Assembly: GCF_036170895.1 (NCBI RefSeq)
Contig: NZ_CP108036.1
Span: forward strand, 2,914,001 to 2,978,000
Direction: 5' to 3'
Origin: Streptomyces erythrochromogenes
GTDB taxonomy: Bacteria > Actinomycetota > Actinomycetes > Streptomycetales > Streptomycetaceae
DNA length: 64,000 nt
Positions 52,417 through 60,302 of this stretch are shown here, piece by piece (positions within the stretch are counted from its first letter, which is position 1; each line of letters opens with the position of its first letter). Below the pieces are notes generated by a model. It saw nothing but the letters and a program-made list of their open reading frames with translations. It had not been told where the DNA came from and searched no databases. A program made the translations under genes and the position numbers.

Positions 52417-53295
52417 TCAGCGGCCCGGGCCGGTGACGACCGGGCGCTGGGGCGAGGGCAGGCCCCATTCGCTCCAGGAGCCGTCGTACACCGCCAGGTC
52501 CCGGTAGCCGACGAGGTCGGCGCCGAGGGCCAGTACGCAGGCGGTCACCCCGGAGCCGCAGCTGAAGCGGAGGCGTTCGCGGCCGCCCGCGGCCGCCTCG
52601 AAGGCCGCGCGGAGTTCCCCGGCCGGGCGCATCAGGCCGTCGGGGCGCTGGAGTTCGCCGAACGGGAGGCTGGCCGCGCCCGGCATGTGGCCGCCGCGCA
52701 GGCCAGGACGGGGTTCGGGTGCGGTGCCCTCGAAGCGGTCGCGGGTACGCGCGTCCAGGACGGCCGCGGCCGGGTCGGCCAGGGCCGCTGCGACGGCCTC
52801 GGCGTCGATCAGCAGTCCTGGGCGGGGCCGGGCGGTGAAGGAGCCGCGCGGGCCCCCGTACTCGGGGCCGGCGGCCTCGACGGGCAGGCCGGCGGCCGTC
52901 CAGGCGGGCAGTCCCCCGTCGAGGACGGCGGCCCGGTCGAAGCCCATGGCGCGCAGCATCCACCAGGCGCGGGCGCTGGAGTAGACGCCGGCGCCGTCGT
53001 AGACGACGACGGTGTCGGTGTCGTGGAGGCCCAGGGCGCGGAGCGCCTCGGTGAGGGCGGCGGGGCCGGGCATGGTGTGCGGGGCGGGGGCGGCGTGGTC
53101 GGAGAGGGCTCCGTCGAGATCGAAGGGGCGGGCGCCCGGGATGCGCCGGCCGGCGGCGCGGTGGGCGCCGACGGAGGCGTCGAAGACGACCAGTCCGGGG
53201 TCGCCCAGCCGGTCGGCGAGCCAGTCGGCCCCGACCAGCGGTCCGGGGTTCGCGGGCCCGGGCTCGCGGGGCGCGGGGTTGTCGGACGTGGGCAT
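52417..53295 (-). CDS. Tandem-rhodanese sulfurtransferase
   Basis: 292-residue two-domain rhodanese of the thiosulfate/3-mercaptopyruvate sulfurtransferase type. The N-terminal domain (LVGADWLADRLGDPGLVVFDAS, VVYDGAGVYSSARAWW) is non-catalytic. The C-terminal domain carries the active-site loop FSCGSGVTACVLAL. The CGSGVTA loop points to the mercaptopyruvate type. The ATG at 53295 has AGGAGG upstream. Confidence 0.93.
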   Translation of the reverse strand: MPTSDNPAPREPGPANPGPLVGADWLADRLGDPGLVVFDASVGAHRAAGRRIPGARPFDLDGALSDHAAPAPHTMPGPAALTEALRALGLHDTDTVVVYDGAGVYSSARAWWMLRAMGFDRAAVLDGGLPAWTAAGLPVEAAGPEYGGPRGSFTARPRPGLLIDAEAVAAALADPAAAVLDARTRDRFEGTAPEPRPGLRGGHMPGAASLPFGELQRPDGLMRPAGELRAAFEAAAGGRERLRFSCGSGVTACVLALGADLVGYRDLAVYDGSWSEWGLPSPQRPVVTGPGR

Positions 53296-53465
53296 ACGGC
53301 AGCACCTCCTGAGGGCTCGGCGGGCCCCGCCCGCGGGGGCGGTGCGGCCCGCCGGCTGTGCGACGCGGTCGCCCCCATCCTCCGGCGCGGCCCCGCCGGG
53401 CCCGCATCCGCCCCCGTCCCGCCCCCCGCCCTGGCCCTGGCCCGGCACCATCGGCAAGGCACCCG

Positions 53466-54854
53466 CTAGGGGGTGTCGCAGCCGCCCGGGCGGGCGTAGA
53501 CGGCGACCCGGGCGCCCCGTACTTCGGTGACCGAGCAGAGGTCGAAGCGGCCGGCCAGCACCTCCCGCTTGGCCCCCTCGCGCGGGTACGGGTCCAGCGG
53601 CTGCCCCGGCGGGTCCTGCAGGGCGATCACCCGGGGCGAGGCGAGCAGGGCCGCGCGGATCCGCTCCGGGGACAGCTCGGTGCCCTGGAGGCTGTGCGAG
53701 GCGGCCGGCCCGTCGGCGAGGGCGACGTCGCGCAGGCCTGCGCGGACGTCCGGCGAGGACAGCAGCCACTCGCGCCTGCGGGAGGGCATGAACACCACCG
53801 CGTCCCCCGGGCGGGCCCGCTCCCGCACCGCGGCGGCCACCGCGAGGACGTCGTCCTTGCGGCTCTCCGGGGTGCGCAGCCACGCCGACCAGATGCCGAA
53901 CGGTACGAGGAGGGCGCCCGCCAGCACCCACGGCCACCATCCGCGGGCGGCGGCCAGCCGTGCGCCGGCCAGCAGGGCGGGCCCGGCCAGCGCGTAGAGC
54001 ACGTACCGGTCGACGTACCAGGGGTTGAGCAGGGAGACCGCCATGAGCAGTCCGGGCGGCAACAGGACGAGGGGCAGCGCCACCCGTACGAGGTCCTTCG
54101 GGGCGCCCCGGGCGAGCAGGAGGGAGGCTGCGCCCACCACGGCGTACGCGGCCCAGTCCTGCCAGCTCGGCCGGCCCAGCCAGCCGAGCTGCTGGTGGGC
54201 CTGGCGCACGCCGACCGCGGCGAGCGGCAGCAGCAGGACGACGACGGTCGCGGCGCTCCAGCGCCAGCCGCGCGCGCCGCGGGCGGTGAAGGCGTGGGCG
54301 AGCAGTGCCAGCGCGGCGAACTCGTGCAGCCAGCAGCCGATCAGCAGCACGACGGTGTAGGCGATCCACCGCTCGCGGAGCATCAGGTACGTCGCCCACA
54401 CCACGGCGGCCGCGACCAGCGCGTACGAGCGGCCTTCCTGGGCGTACATCTGGACGGGCGGCAGTACGGCGTACGCGCAGCCGGAGATCAGCGCGGCCCG
54501 CTCCCCGACGAGCCGGTGCGCGACGGCGGCCACGCCCGCGGCGGCGAGGGCGGTGGCCGCGACGGAGGGCAGCCGCAGCGCCCACAGGCCGCCGTCCCAG
54601 GCCTGGAACACGCCGTGCATGAGGGCGTAGTACAGGCCGTGCACGGCGTCGACCCGGCCGAGGAGCTCCAGGATCGCGCCGGGGGTGCGGTGCGCCACCT
54701 GCCAGGTGACGGACTCGTCGCGCCACATGCTGCCGCCGCGCTCCAGGCCCCACAGGCCCAGGACCGCGGCGATCAGCGGCGGCAGCAGGCGCCATGGCGC
54801 GATGCGTCTGATGGCGGCCTCCTGAAGCTGTCGGATCGGGGGTGCGGACTCCAT
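53466..54854 (-). CDS. GT39/ArnT-like polytopic membrane glycosyltransferase
   Basis: About 462 residues with 10 or more membrane helices and a soluble C-terminal part. The first extracellular loop has the acidic pair in SMWRDESVTWQVAHRTPG (the D-E metal/catalytic motif of the GT-C fold) followed by VHGLYYALMHGVF. GT-C enzymes use polyprenyl-phosphate sugars at the outer membrane face. Acceptor and sugar cannot be read from sequence. The start is uncertain: the ATG at 54854 has only a weak CGAG. It is divergent from the emfourin-like lipoprotein gene (36 bases apart). Confidence 0.82.
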   Translation of the reverse strand: MESAPPIRQLQEAAIRRIAPWRLLPPLIAAVLGLWGLERGGSMWRDESVTWQVAHRTPGAILELLGRVDAVHGLYYALMHGVFQAWDGGLWALRLPSVAATALAAAGVAAVAHRLVGERAALISGCAYAVLPPVQMYAQEGRSYALVAAAVVWATYLMLRERWIAYTVVLLIGCWLHEFAALALLAHAFTARGARGWRWSAATVVVLLLPLAAVGVRQAHQQLGWLGRPSWQDWAAYAVVGAASLLLARGAPKDLVRVALPLVLLPPGLLMAVSLLNPWYVDRYVLYALAGPALLAGARLAAARGWWPWVLAGALLVPFGIWSAWLRTPESRKDDVLAVAAAVRERARPGDAVVFMPSRRREWLLSSPDVRAGLRDVALADGPAASHSLQGTELSPERIRAALLASPRVIALQDPPGQPLDPYPREGAKREVLAGRFDLCSVTEVRGARVAVYARPGGCDTP

Positions 54855-54890
54855 ACTCGGGGGTGGACCCGAGTGGCTGCGGAGGTGGGT

Positions 54891-55448
54891 GTGCGCGCGT
54901 TCCGGGCAGTGGCGGCGGTACTTCTGGGTGCGGTGGTCCTGGCGGGGTGCGGACCGTCCGGTTCCGGGGGCGCCGACGACGCGCCGCCGAAGGGCTCCGC
55001 GGGGCCGGGCACGAGTGCGAGTACGAGCGCTGGCGCGAGCACGGGCCCCGCCGCGAGCCCGAGCCCCAGCCGGAGCCCGGGCGCGAGCACGAGTGCGGTG
55101 CCCGCCCCCGGCGAGACCCTGGTCCGGGTCACCCGCAGCGGGGGCTTCGCGGGCGAGACCCACACCGTCATCGTGAAGGGCGACGGCTCGTGGTCCCGGC
55201 TGGACGCGAAGGCGGAGCCGGAGGGCACGGGGAAGCTGTCGGAACAGGAGCTGGCGGCCCTGCGCACGGCTCTCCGGGAGGCGGACTTCGCCCGTCAGCC
55301 CCGGATCGCTACGGGCGGTCCGAAGATCTACGACGGGTTCTTCTACGCCTTCGTGCACGGCGGGTACGAGGTCGCGGGCGAGCAGGGTTCCCTGCCGCCG
55401 GCCCTGGTGAAGGTGGCGGACGCGCTGCCGCCGTTCACGCAGGGCTGA
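54891..55448 (+). CDS. Lipoprotein with emfourin-like domain
   Basis: 185 residues. Short signal with lipobox VVLAGC (cysteine near residue 20), a Ser/Ala/Pro/Gly linker of about 50 residues, then a compact domain TLVRVTRSGGFAGETHTVIVKGDGSW, ending in LREADFARQP..GYEVAGEQGSLPPALVKVADAL. The R-SGGFAG core and layout resemble emfourin, the small protein inhibitor of protealysin-like metalloproteases. A membrane-anchored form would guard the cell surface; no such protease gene is adjacent. The GTG at 54891 has GGAGG 5 bases upstream. The last 14 bases overlap the convergent TetR gene. Confidence 0.7.
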   Translation: MRAFRAVAAVLLGAVVLAGCGPSGSGGADDAPPKGSAGPGTSASTSAGASTGPAASPSPSRSPGASTSAVPAPGETLVRVTRSGGFAGETHTVIVKGDGSWSRLDAKAEPEGTGKLSEQELAALRTALREADFARQPRIATGGPKIYDGFFYAFVHGGYEVAGEQGSLPPALVKVADALPPFTQG

Positions 55449-56070
55449 GGTCCCGCAGCAGCCGGTCCAGGAACCCGCGCAGCCGGGCCGGCATGTCCAC
55501 GCTCGCGGGCGCCAGCACCCACTGGATCTGGAGGCCGTCCATGACGGCGAGGATCTCCCGGCCGGCGGCCTCGCAGTCGGTGCCCGGGCGCAGTTCCCCG
55601 CGGGCGACGCCCGCCTGAAGCAGTTCCACGGTGTGGTCGAGCACCCGGGCGTAGCGCTGCCTGAAGTACGCGTGTGCGGGGTGGCCGGGGTTGGCAGCCT
55701 CGCCGACGAGGGTGTGGAACATGCGGACGAGGCCGGGCCGGCGCTCGTTGTCCTCGGCGAGGGCGACGACGGTGGCGAAGTGGGCGGCGACCGATTCCGG
55801 CGGCTCGGCGAACAGCCGCTCCACGTCGTGCTGCTCGCTCTGGGCCAGGACCGACAGCAGCAGGTCCTCCTTGCTGCGGAAGTGGTGCAGCAGCCCGCCC
55901 TGGGTGATCCCGCAGGCGGCGGCGATCCGGGCCAGCGAGGAGGCGTGGAAGCCCCACAGCGCGAAGTGCTCGACCGCGGTGTCGAGGATCTTCTGCCGTC
56001 GGGCGTCGCCGACGGCGTAGGTCCCCCGCGCCGAGCCCTTCGCGGCCGTTCTCGGCCTGTCCTGTGCCAT
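55435..56070 (-). CDS. TetR-family regulator, probably of the adjacent GH3 gene
   Basis: 211 residues with a clear N-terminal helix-turn-helix (RRQKILDTAVEHFALWGFHASSLARIAAACGITQGGLLHHFRSKEDLL, about 25-72) and an all-helical C-terminal ligand domain. It is divergent from the beta-glucosidase-like gene; the 152-base gap contains a symmetric site (listed) that it may bind. Induction by a sugar or glycoside-derived ligand is a guess. Confidence 0.9.
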   Translation of the reverse strand: MAQDRPRTAAKGSARGTYAVGDARRQKILDTAVEHFALWGFHASSLARIAAACGITQGGLLHHFRSKEDLLLSVLAQSEQHDVERLFAEPPESVAAHFATVVALAEDNERRPGLVRMFHTLVGEAANPGHPAHAYFRQRYARVLDHTVELLQAGVARGELRPGTDCEAAGREILAVMDGLQIQWVLAPASVDMPARLRGFLDRLLRDLSPA

Positions 56071-56130
56071 GCGGACACCCTAAGCACGGTCCACCCCGGG
56101 CCATCCAGACCTTGTGACCTGCGCCACTCG

Positions 56131-56158
56131 CGAAAACCTAGCAGTCACATGGTTTTCG
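56131..56158. promoter_or_regulatory. Putative TetR operator CGAAAACC-N12-GGTTTTCG
   Basis: The 8-base arms at 56131-56138 and 56151-56158 are perfect complements in an otherwise GC-rich region. The dyad lies midway between the TetR start (56070) and the GH3 start (56223), the usual place for an operator that controls both genes. Confidence 0.55.
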
Positions 56159-56222
56159 GCTCTACGTTGACCCTGCCGATCCGCCGCCGATCCGCCGCCG
56201 GTCACGCCGTCCAGGAGCCGTC

Positions 56223-57989
56223 ATGAACGCCAGCCCCGACAGACCCGAGTACCAGGACGCCTCGCTGCCCGTCGCCCGGCGCGTGGAGGACCTGCTTTCC
56301 CGCATGACCCTGGAGGAGAAGGCCGGCCAGCTCTTCCACTCGATGCTGATGATGAACGCGGACGGCACCCCGGTCACCGAGACCGACGGCTCGATGCTCC
56401 CCCTCACCACGCCCGAGCTGGTCGAGGACCGCTTCGTCACCCACTTCAACCTGCTCGGCTCCCACGGGGCCCGCGAGATGGCCCGGTGGCAGAACGCCGT
56501 CCAGGAGATGGCCGCCGGCACCCGCCTGGGCATCCCCGTCACCCTGTCCACCGACCCGCGCCACACCTTCACCGACAACCCCGGCGCCTCCTTCAACGCC
56601 GGCGCCTTCTCCGCCTGGCCGGAGGCCCTCGGGCTGGCCGCCATCGGCGACCCCGAGCTCGTCCACCGGTTCGCCGACACCGTCCGCCGCGAGTACCTCG
56701 CCGTCGGCTTCCGCGTTGCCCTGCACCCACAGATCGACCTGGCCAGCGAGCCCCGCTGGGCCCGCCAGTCCGGCACCTTCGGCTCCGACGCCCGCCTGAC
56801 CGCCGAGCTCGTACGCGCCTACGTACGCGGGCTGCAGGGCCCGGCGCTCGGGCCCGGCTCGGTCTCCGCGATGGTCAAGCACTTCCCCGGCGGCGGCCCC
56901 CAGAAGGACGGCGAGGACCCGCACTTCGCGCACGGCAAGGAGCAGGTCTATCCGGGCGGCATGCGCGAACACCATCTGGAGCCCTTCAAGGCGGCGATAG
57001 CCGCCGGATGCGCGCAGATGATGCCGTACTACGGCCAGCCGGTCGGCACCGACTGGGAGGAGGTCGGCTTCGGCTTCAACAAGGGCGTGGTCACCGGCCT
57101 GCTCCGGGAGGAGCTCGGCTTCGACGGCATCGTGTGCACCGACTGGGGCCTGCTCAACGACGCCACGATCTTCGGGCAGAAGCACCCGGCCCGCGCGTGG
57201 GGCCTGGAGCACCTGAGCCCGGCCGAACGGGCGGCCCGCGCCCTGGAGGCCGGCTGCGACCAGTTCGGCGGCGAGCAGTGCCCCGAGGTCGTCGTGGAGC
57301 TGGTCCGCTCGGGCCGCGTCCCGCAGTCCCGGATCGACGCGTCCGTGCGCCGCCTGCTGCGCGAGAAGTTCACGCTCGGCCTGTTCGAGGACCCGTACGT
57401 GGACCCCGACGCGGCCGAGGAGACCGTCGGCCGGGCCGACTTCACCGCGCTCGGCGCCGCCGCCCAGCGGCGCTCCCTGACCGTCCTCACCAACCCCCGG
57501 GGCCTGCTCCCGCTCGCCGCCCGGCCGAAGCTGTACGTGCGGGGCGTGGACGCGGCCGTGGCCGCCGCGTACGGCGAGGTCGTCGCCGACCCGGCCGCCG
57601 CCGACCTGGCCGTACTGCGGCTGCGGACCCCGTACGAGCCGCGGGAGAACCTCTTCGAGTCCTACTTCCACTCCGGCTCCCTGGCCTTCCCCGAGCCGGA
57701 GCTGGGCGCGATCCTGGCCCTCCTGGACCGCGTCCCCACCCTGGTCTGCATCAACCTGGAGCGGGCGGCCGTCGTCCCGGAGATCGCCGAACGCGCGGCG
57801 GCACTGGTCGCCGACTACGGAGCGTCCGACTCCGCGCTACTCGACGTGGCCTTCGGCCGGGCCGCCGCCGAGGGACGCCTGCCCTTCGAGCTCCCGCGTT
57901 CGATGGCGGCGGTCGCGGCATCCCGCCCCGATGTGCCGAACGACACTCACGACCCGGTCTTCCCCCACGGCCACGGACTGGCCTTGTAG
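56223..57989 (+). CDS. Glycoside hydrolase family 3 protein (beta-glucosidase-like)
   Basis: 588 residues. N-terminal GH3 barrel: VEDLLSRMTLEEKAGQLFHSML, substrate and product loops with STDPRHTF, VKHFPGGGPQ (KH-FxG motif), and the nucleophile aspartate near 307 in DGIVCTDWGLLND. A C-terminal domain follows but no fibronectin-III-like extension. No signal peptide is seen, so it is probably cytoplasmic and acts on imported glycosides. CAGGAG lies upstream of the ATG. It is divergent from a TetR regulator. Confidence 0.9.
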   Translation: MNASPDRPEYQDASLPVARRVEDLLSRMTLEEKAGQLFHSMLMMNADGTPVTETDGSMLPLTTPELVEDRFVTHFNLLGSHGAREMARWQNAVQEMAAGTRLGIPVTLSTDPRHTFTDNPGASFNAGAFSAWPEALGLAAIGDPELVHRFADTVRREYLAVGFRVALHPQIDLASEPRWARQSGTFGSDARLTAELVRAYVRGLQGPALGPGSVSAMVKHFPGGGPQKDGEDPHFAHGKEQVYPGGMREHHLEPFKAAIAAGCAQMMPYYGQPVGTDWEEVGFGFNKGVVTGLLREELGFDGIVCTDWGLLNDATIFGQKHPARAWGLEHLSPAERAARALEAGCDQFGGEQCPEVVVELVRSGRVPQSRIDASVRRLLREKFTLGLFEDPYVDPDAAEETVGRADFTALGAAAQRRSLTVLTNPRGLLPLAARPKLYVRGVDAAVAAAYGEVVADPAAADLAVLRLRTPYEPRENLFESYFHSGSLAFPEPELGAILALLDRVPTLVCINLERAAVVPEIAERAAALVADYGASDSALLDVAFGRAAAEGRLPFELPRSMAAVAASRPDVPNDTHDPVFPHGHGLAL

Positions 57990-58024
57990 GCCCCCTCCAA
58001 AAGGGATCCGACGAGGCCGAAGCC

Positions 58025-58085
58025 GGTGGGGCACCTGACCGCCCCACCCGCCGGGTGCCGGTCCCGTGGGGGGTCCGGCACCCGG
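58025..58085 (+). terminator. Two hairpins after the GH3 gene
   Basis: GGTGGGGC (58025-58032) pairs with GCCCCACC (58041-58048), and CCGGGTGCCGG (58051-58061) pairs perfectly with CCGGCACCCGG (58075-58085). They lie 36 bases beyond the GH3 stop and end about 118 bases before the response-regulator start, forming a tandem terminator. Confidence 0.75.
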
Positions 58086-58202
58086 TACAACCCATTCCAT
58101 TTACTCAGGTCCAGCGCATATGCCGTGTCCGAACCCCACGTAGCCGCAGGCCGGAGCCTCCTCTACGCTGCACCCCATTCAGCGGGATCTTCAGGGGCGG
58201 AC

Positions 58203-58943
58203 ATGGAACAGACACACACCACCCACACCGGCGCCGCGGCAACACCCGGCGCCCAGCGGCGTGTGCTCGTCGTCGAGGACGACCGCACCATCGCGGAGGC
58301 CATCGCGGCCCGGCTGCGCGCCGAGGGCTTCCAGGTACAGACGGCCACCGACGGTCCCGCGGCCGTCGCCGCGGCGGAGAGCTGGCTGCCCGAGCTGCTG
58401 GTCCTCGACGTCATGCTGCCCGGCTTCGACGGGCTGGAGGTCTGCCGCCGGGTCCAGGCACAGCGCCCGGTCCCGGTGCTGATGCTCACCGCCCGGGACG
58501 ACGAGACCGACATGCTGGTCGGGCTGGGCGTCGGCGCCGACGACTACATGACGAAGCCGTTCTCCATGCGCGAGCTGGCCGCGCGCGTCCACGTCCTGCT
58601 GCGGCGGGTGGAGCGGGCCACGATCGCCGCCCACACCCCGCGCGGCGCCACCCTGCGCCTGGGCGACCTGGAGATCGACCACGCGCAGCGCCGGGTCCGG
58701 GTGCAGACCGAGGACGTCCACCTGACCCCGACCGAGTTCGACCTGCTGGTGTGCCTGGCCGGGACACCGCGGGCCGTGCTCTCCCGGGAGCAGCTGCTGG
58801 CGGAGGTCTGGGACTGGGCCGACGCGTCCGGGACCCGTACGGTCGACAGCCACATCAAGGCCCTGCGGCGGAAGATCGGCGCCGAGCGGATCCGTACGGT
58901 CCACGGCGTCGGGTACGCCCTGGAGACGCCGGCCCAGCCGTGA
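58203..58943 (+). CDS. OmpR/PhoB-family response regulator
   Basis: 246 residues. Receiver domain with VLVVEDDRTIAEA, phospho-acceptor D69 in LLVLDVMLPGFDG and lysine in YMTKPFSMREL; winged-helix output domain with LTPTEFDLLVCLAGTPRAVLSREQLLAEVW and SHIKALRRKIG..RTVHGVGYAL. The ATG at 58203 gives a short extra N-terminus. It overlaps the downstream kinase gene by four bases, so they form a two-component pair. Confidence 0.95.
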   Translation: MEQTHTTHTGAAATPGAQRRVLVVEDDRTIAEAIAARLRAEGFQVQTATDGPAAVAAAESWLPELLVLDVMLPGFDGLEVCRRVQAQRPVPVLMLTARDDETDMLVGLGVGADDYMTKPFSMRELAARVHVLLRRVERATIAAHTPRGATLRLGDLEIDHAQRRVRVQTEDVHLTPTEFDLLVCLAGTPRAVLSREQLLAEVWDWADASGTRTVDSHIKALRRKIGAERIRTVHGVGYALETPAQP

Positions 58944-60031
58944 ACGGCCGGGCGGAGGGGCCACGCCAGCGCCAGCGGCCCACCGGAGGGCTGCGGCCCT
59001 TCTCGCCGTTCTCGATCAAGACCAAGCTCGGCACGCTGGTGGTCGTCTCGGTCTTCATCACGACCGGCCTGCTGCTGGTGGCCCTGCGCACCGACACCGA
59101 GCTGCGGTTCATCACCGTCTTCTCGGTGATCGCCTCGATGCTGATCACCCAGTTCGTGGCGCACAGCCTGACGGCGCCGCTGGACGACATGACGACGGTG
59201 GCCCGGGCGATATCCCACGGCGATTTCACGCGGCGGGTGCGGGGCGCCGGACGCCGCGACGAGCTGGGCGACCTGGCCTCCACGATCAACCTGATGGCGG
59301 ACGACCTGGAGGCCGTGGACCGGCACCGCAAGGAACTCGTCGCCAACGTCTCGCACGAGCTGCGCACACCGATCGCCGCGCTGCGGGCGGTGCTGGAGAA
59401 CGTCGTCGACGGGGTCTCGGCCGCCGACCCGGAGACCATGCGCACCATGCTGAAGCAGACCGAGCGCCTCGGCCGGCTCGTGGAGACCCTGCTGGACCTG
59501 TCCCGGGTGGACAACGGGGTCGTGCCGCTGAAGGCCCGCCGCTTCGAGGTCTGGCCGTACCTGTCCGGGGTGCTGAAGGAGTCGGGGCTGGCGGCCTCCG
59601 GCCGGCCGGGGCTGCTCTCCGGCTCCGGCGGACACACCCGCAACGACGTCCACCTGCACCTGGACGTCTTCCCGCCCGACCTGTGCGCGTACGCCGACGC
59701 CGAGCGGCTGCACCAGGTGGTGGCCAACCTGATCGACAACGCGGTCAAGCACAGCCCGCCGCACGGGCGGGTCACGGTCCGCGCCCGGGCCGGCGAGACG
59801 CCCGGGGACCTGGTGCTGGAGGTCCGGGACGAGGGCCCCGGCATCCCGGAGGCCGAGCGCCACCGGGTCTTCGAGCGGTTCAACCGGGGCAGCGCCCGGG
59901 GCGGCGACGGCGGCACCGGACTGGGCCTGGCGATCGCCCGCTGGGCCGTGGAGCTGCACGGCGGCCGGATCGGGGTGGCCGAATCGTCACGTGGCTGCCG
60001 CATCCTCGTCACGCTTCCGGGCAGCTCGTAG
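58940..60031 (+). CDS. Sensor histidine kinase of the two-component pair
   Basis: 363 residues. Two closely spaced membrane helices (about 30-47 and 53-75) with almost no extracellular loop, HAMP (SLTAPLDDMTTVARAISHGDFTRRV), H-box ELVANVSHELRTPIAAL with the phospho-histidine near 139, and an HATPase with NLIDNAVKHSPP, VRDEGPGIPEAE and GGTGLGLAIARWAVELHGG. The tiny loop suggests it senses within the membrane or the cytoplasm (intramembrane-sensing type). The GTG start overlaps the regulator stop (GTGA). Confidence 0.94.
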   Translation: MNGRAEGPRQRQRPTGGLRPFSPFSIKTKLGTLVVVSVFITTGLLLVALRTDTELRFITVFSVIASMLITQFVAHSLTAPLDDMTTVARAISHGDFTRRVRGAGRRDELGDLASTINLMADDLEAVDRHRKELVANVSHELRTPIAALRAVLENVVDGVSAADPETMRTMLKQTERLGRLVETLLDLSRVDNGVVPLKARRFEVWPYLSGVLKESGLAASGRPGLLSGSGGHTRNDVHLHLDVFPPDLCAYADAERLHQVVANLIDNAVKHSPPHGRVTVRARAGETPGDLVLEVRDEGPGIPEAERHRVFERFNRGSARGGDGGTGLGLAIARWAVELHGGRIGVAESSRGCRILVTLPGSS

Positions 60032-60302
60032 GTCCCGTGTTGACGTAGGGTTCGACTGGGAAGGACATGATCTCGGCCACACGTACCCGGGGTCCGTCAG
60101 GGGTGCGAAGCCAAGGGGGCCGCAACCTCGGTGCCCCCTACCCGAACCAGGCTGGTTTCCCGCCATTCCACGTCATGAAACCCGCCGTTCGATGTGACCT
60201 GCACGACGTAAGTCCCGCCCGGCCTGCATGCAGCGGTCCAGGAGGCGTAGCCTTTATTCCCGCTGTCCATACCTTGTGAAGCGGAAGAGGGCGGTTGCCG
60301 CC

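Noticed and set aside
60276..60302. Earlier start of kgd at GTG 60276
   Set aside because: The nine extra codons (VKRKRAVAA) do not fit the usual N-terminus, and the purine-rich ribosome-binding site at about 60281-60292 favours the GTG at 60303.
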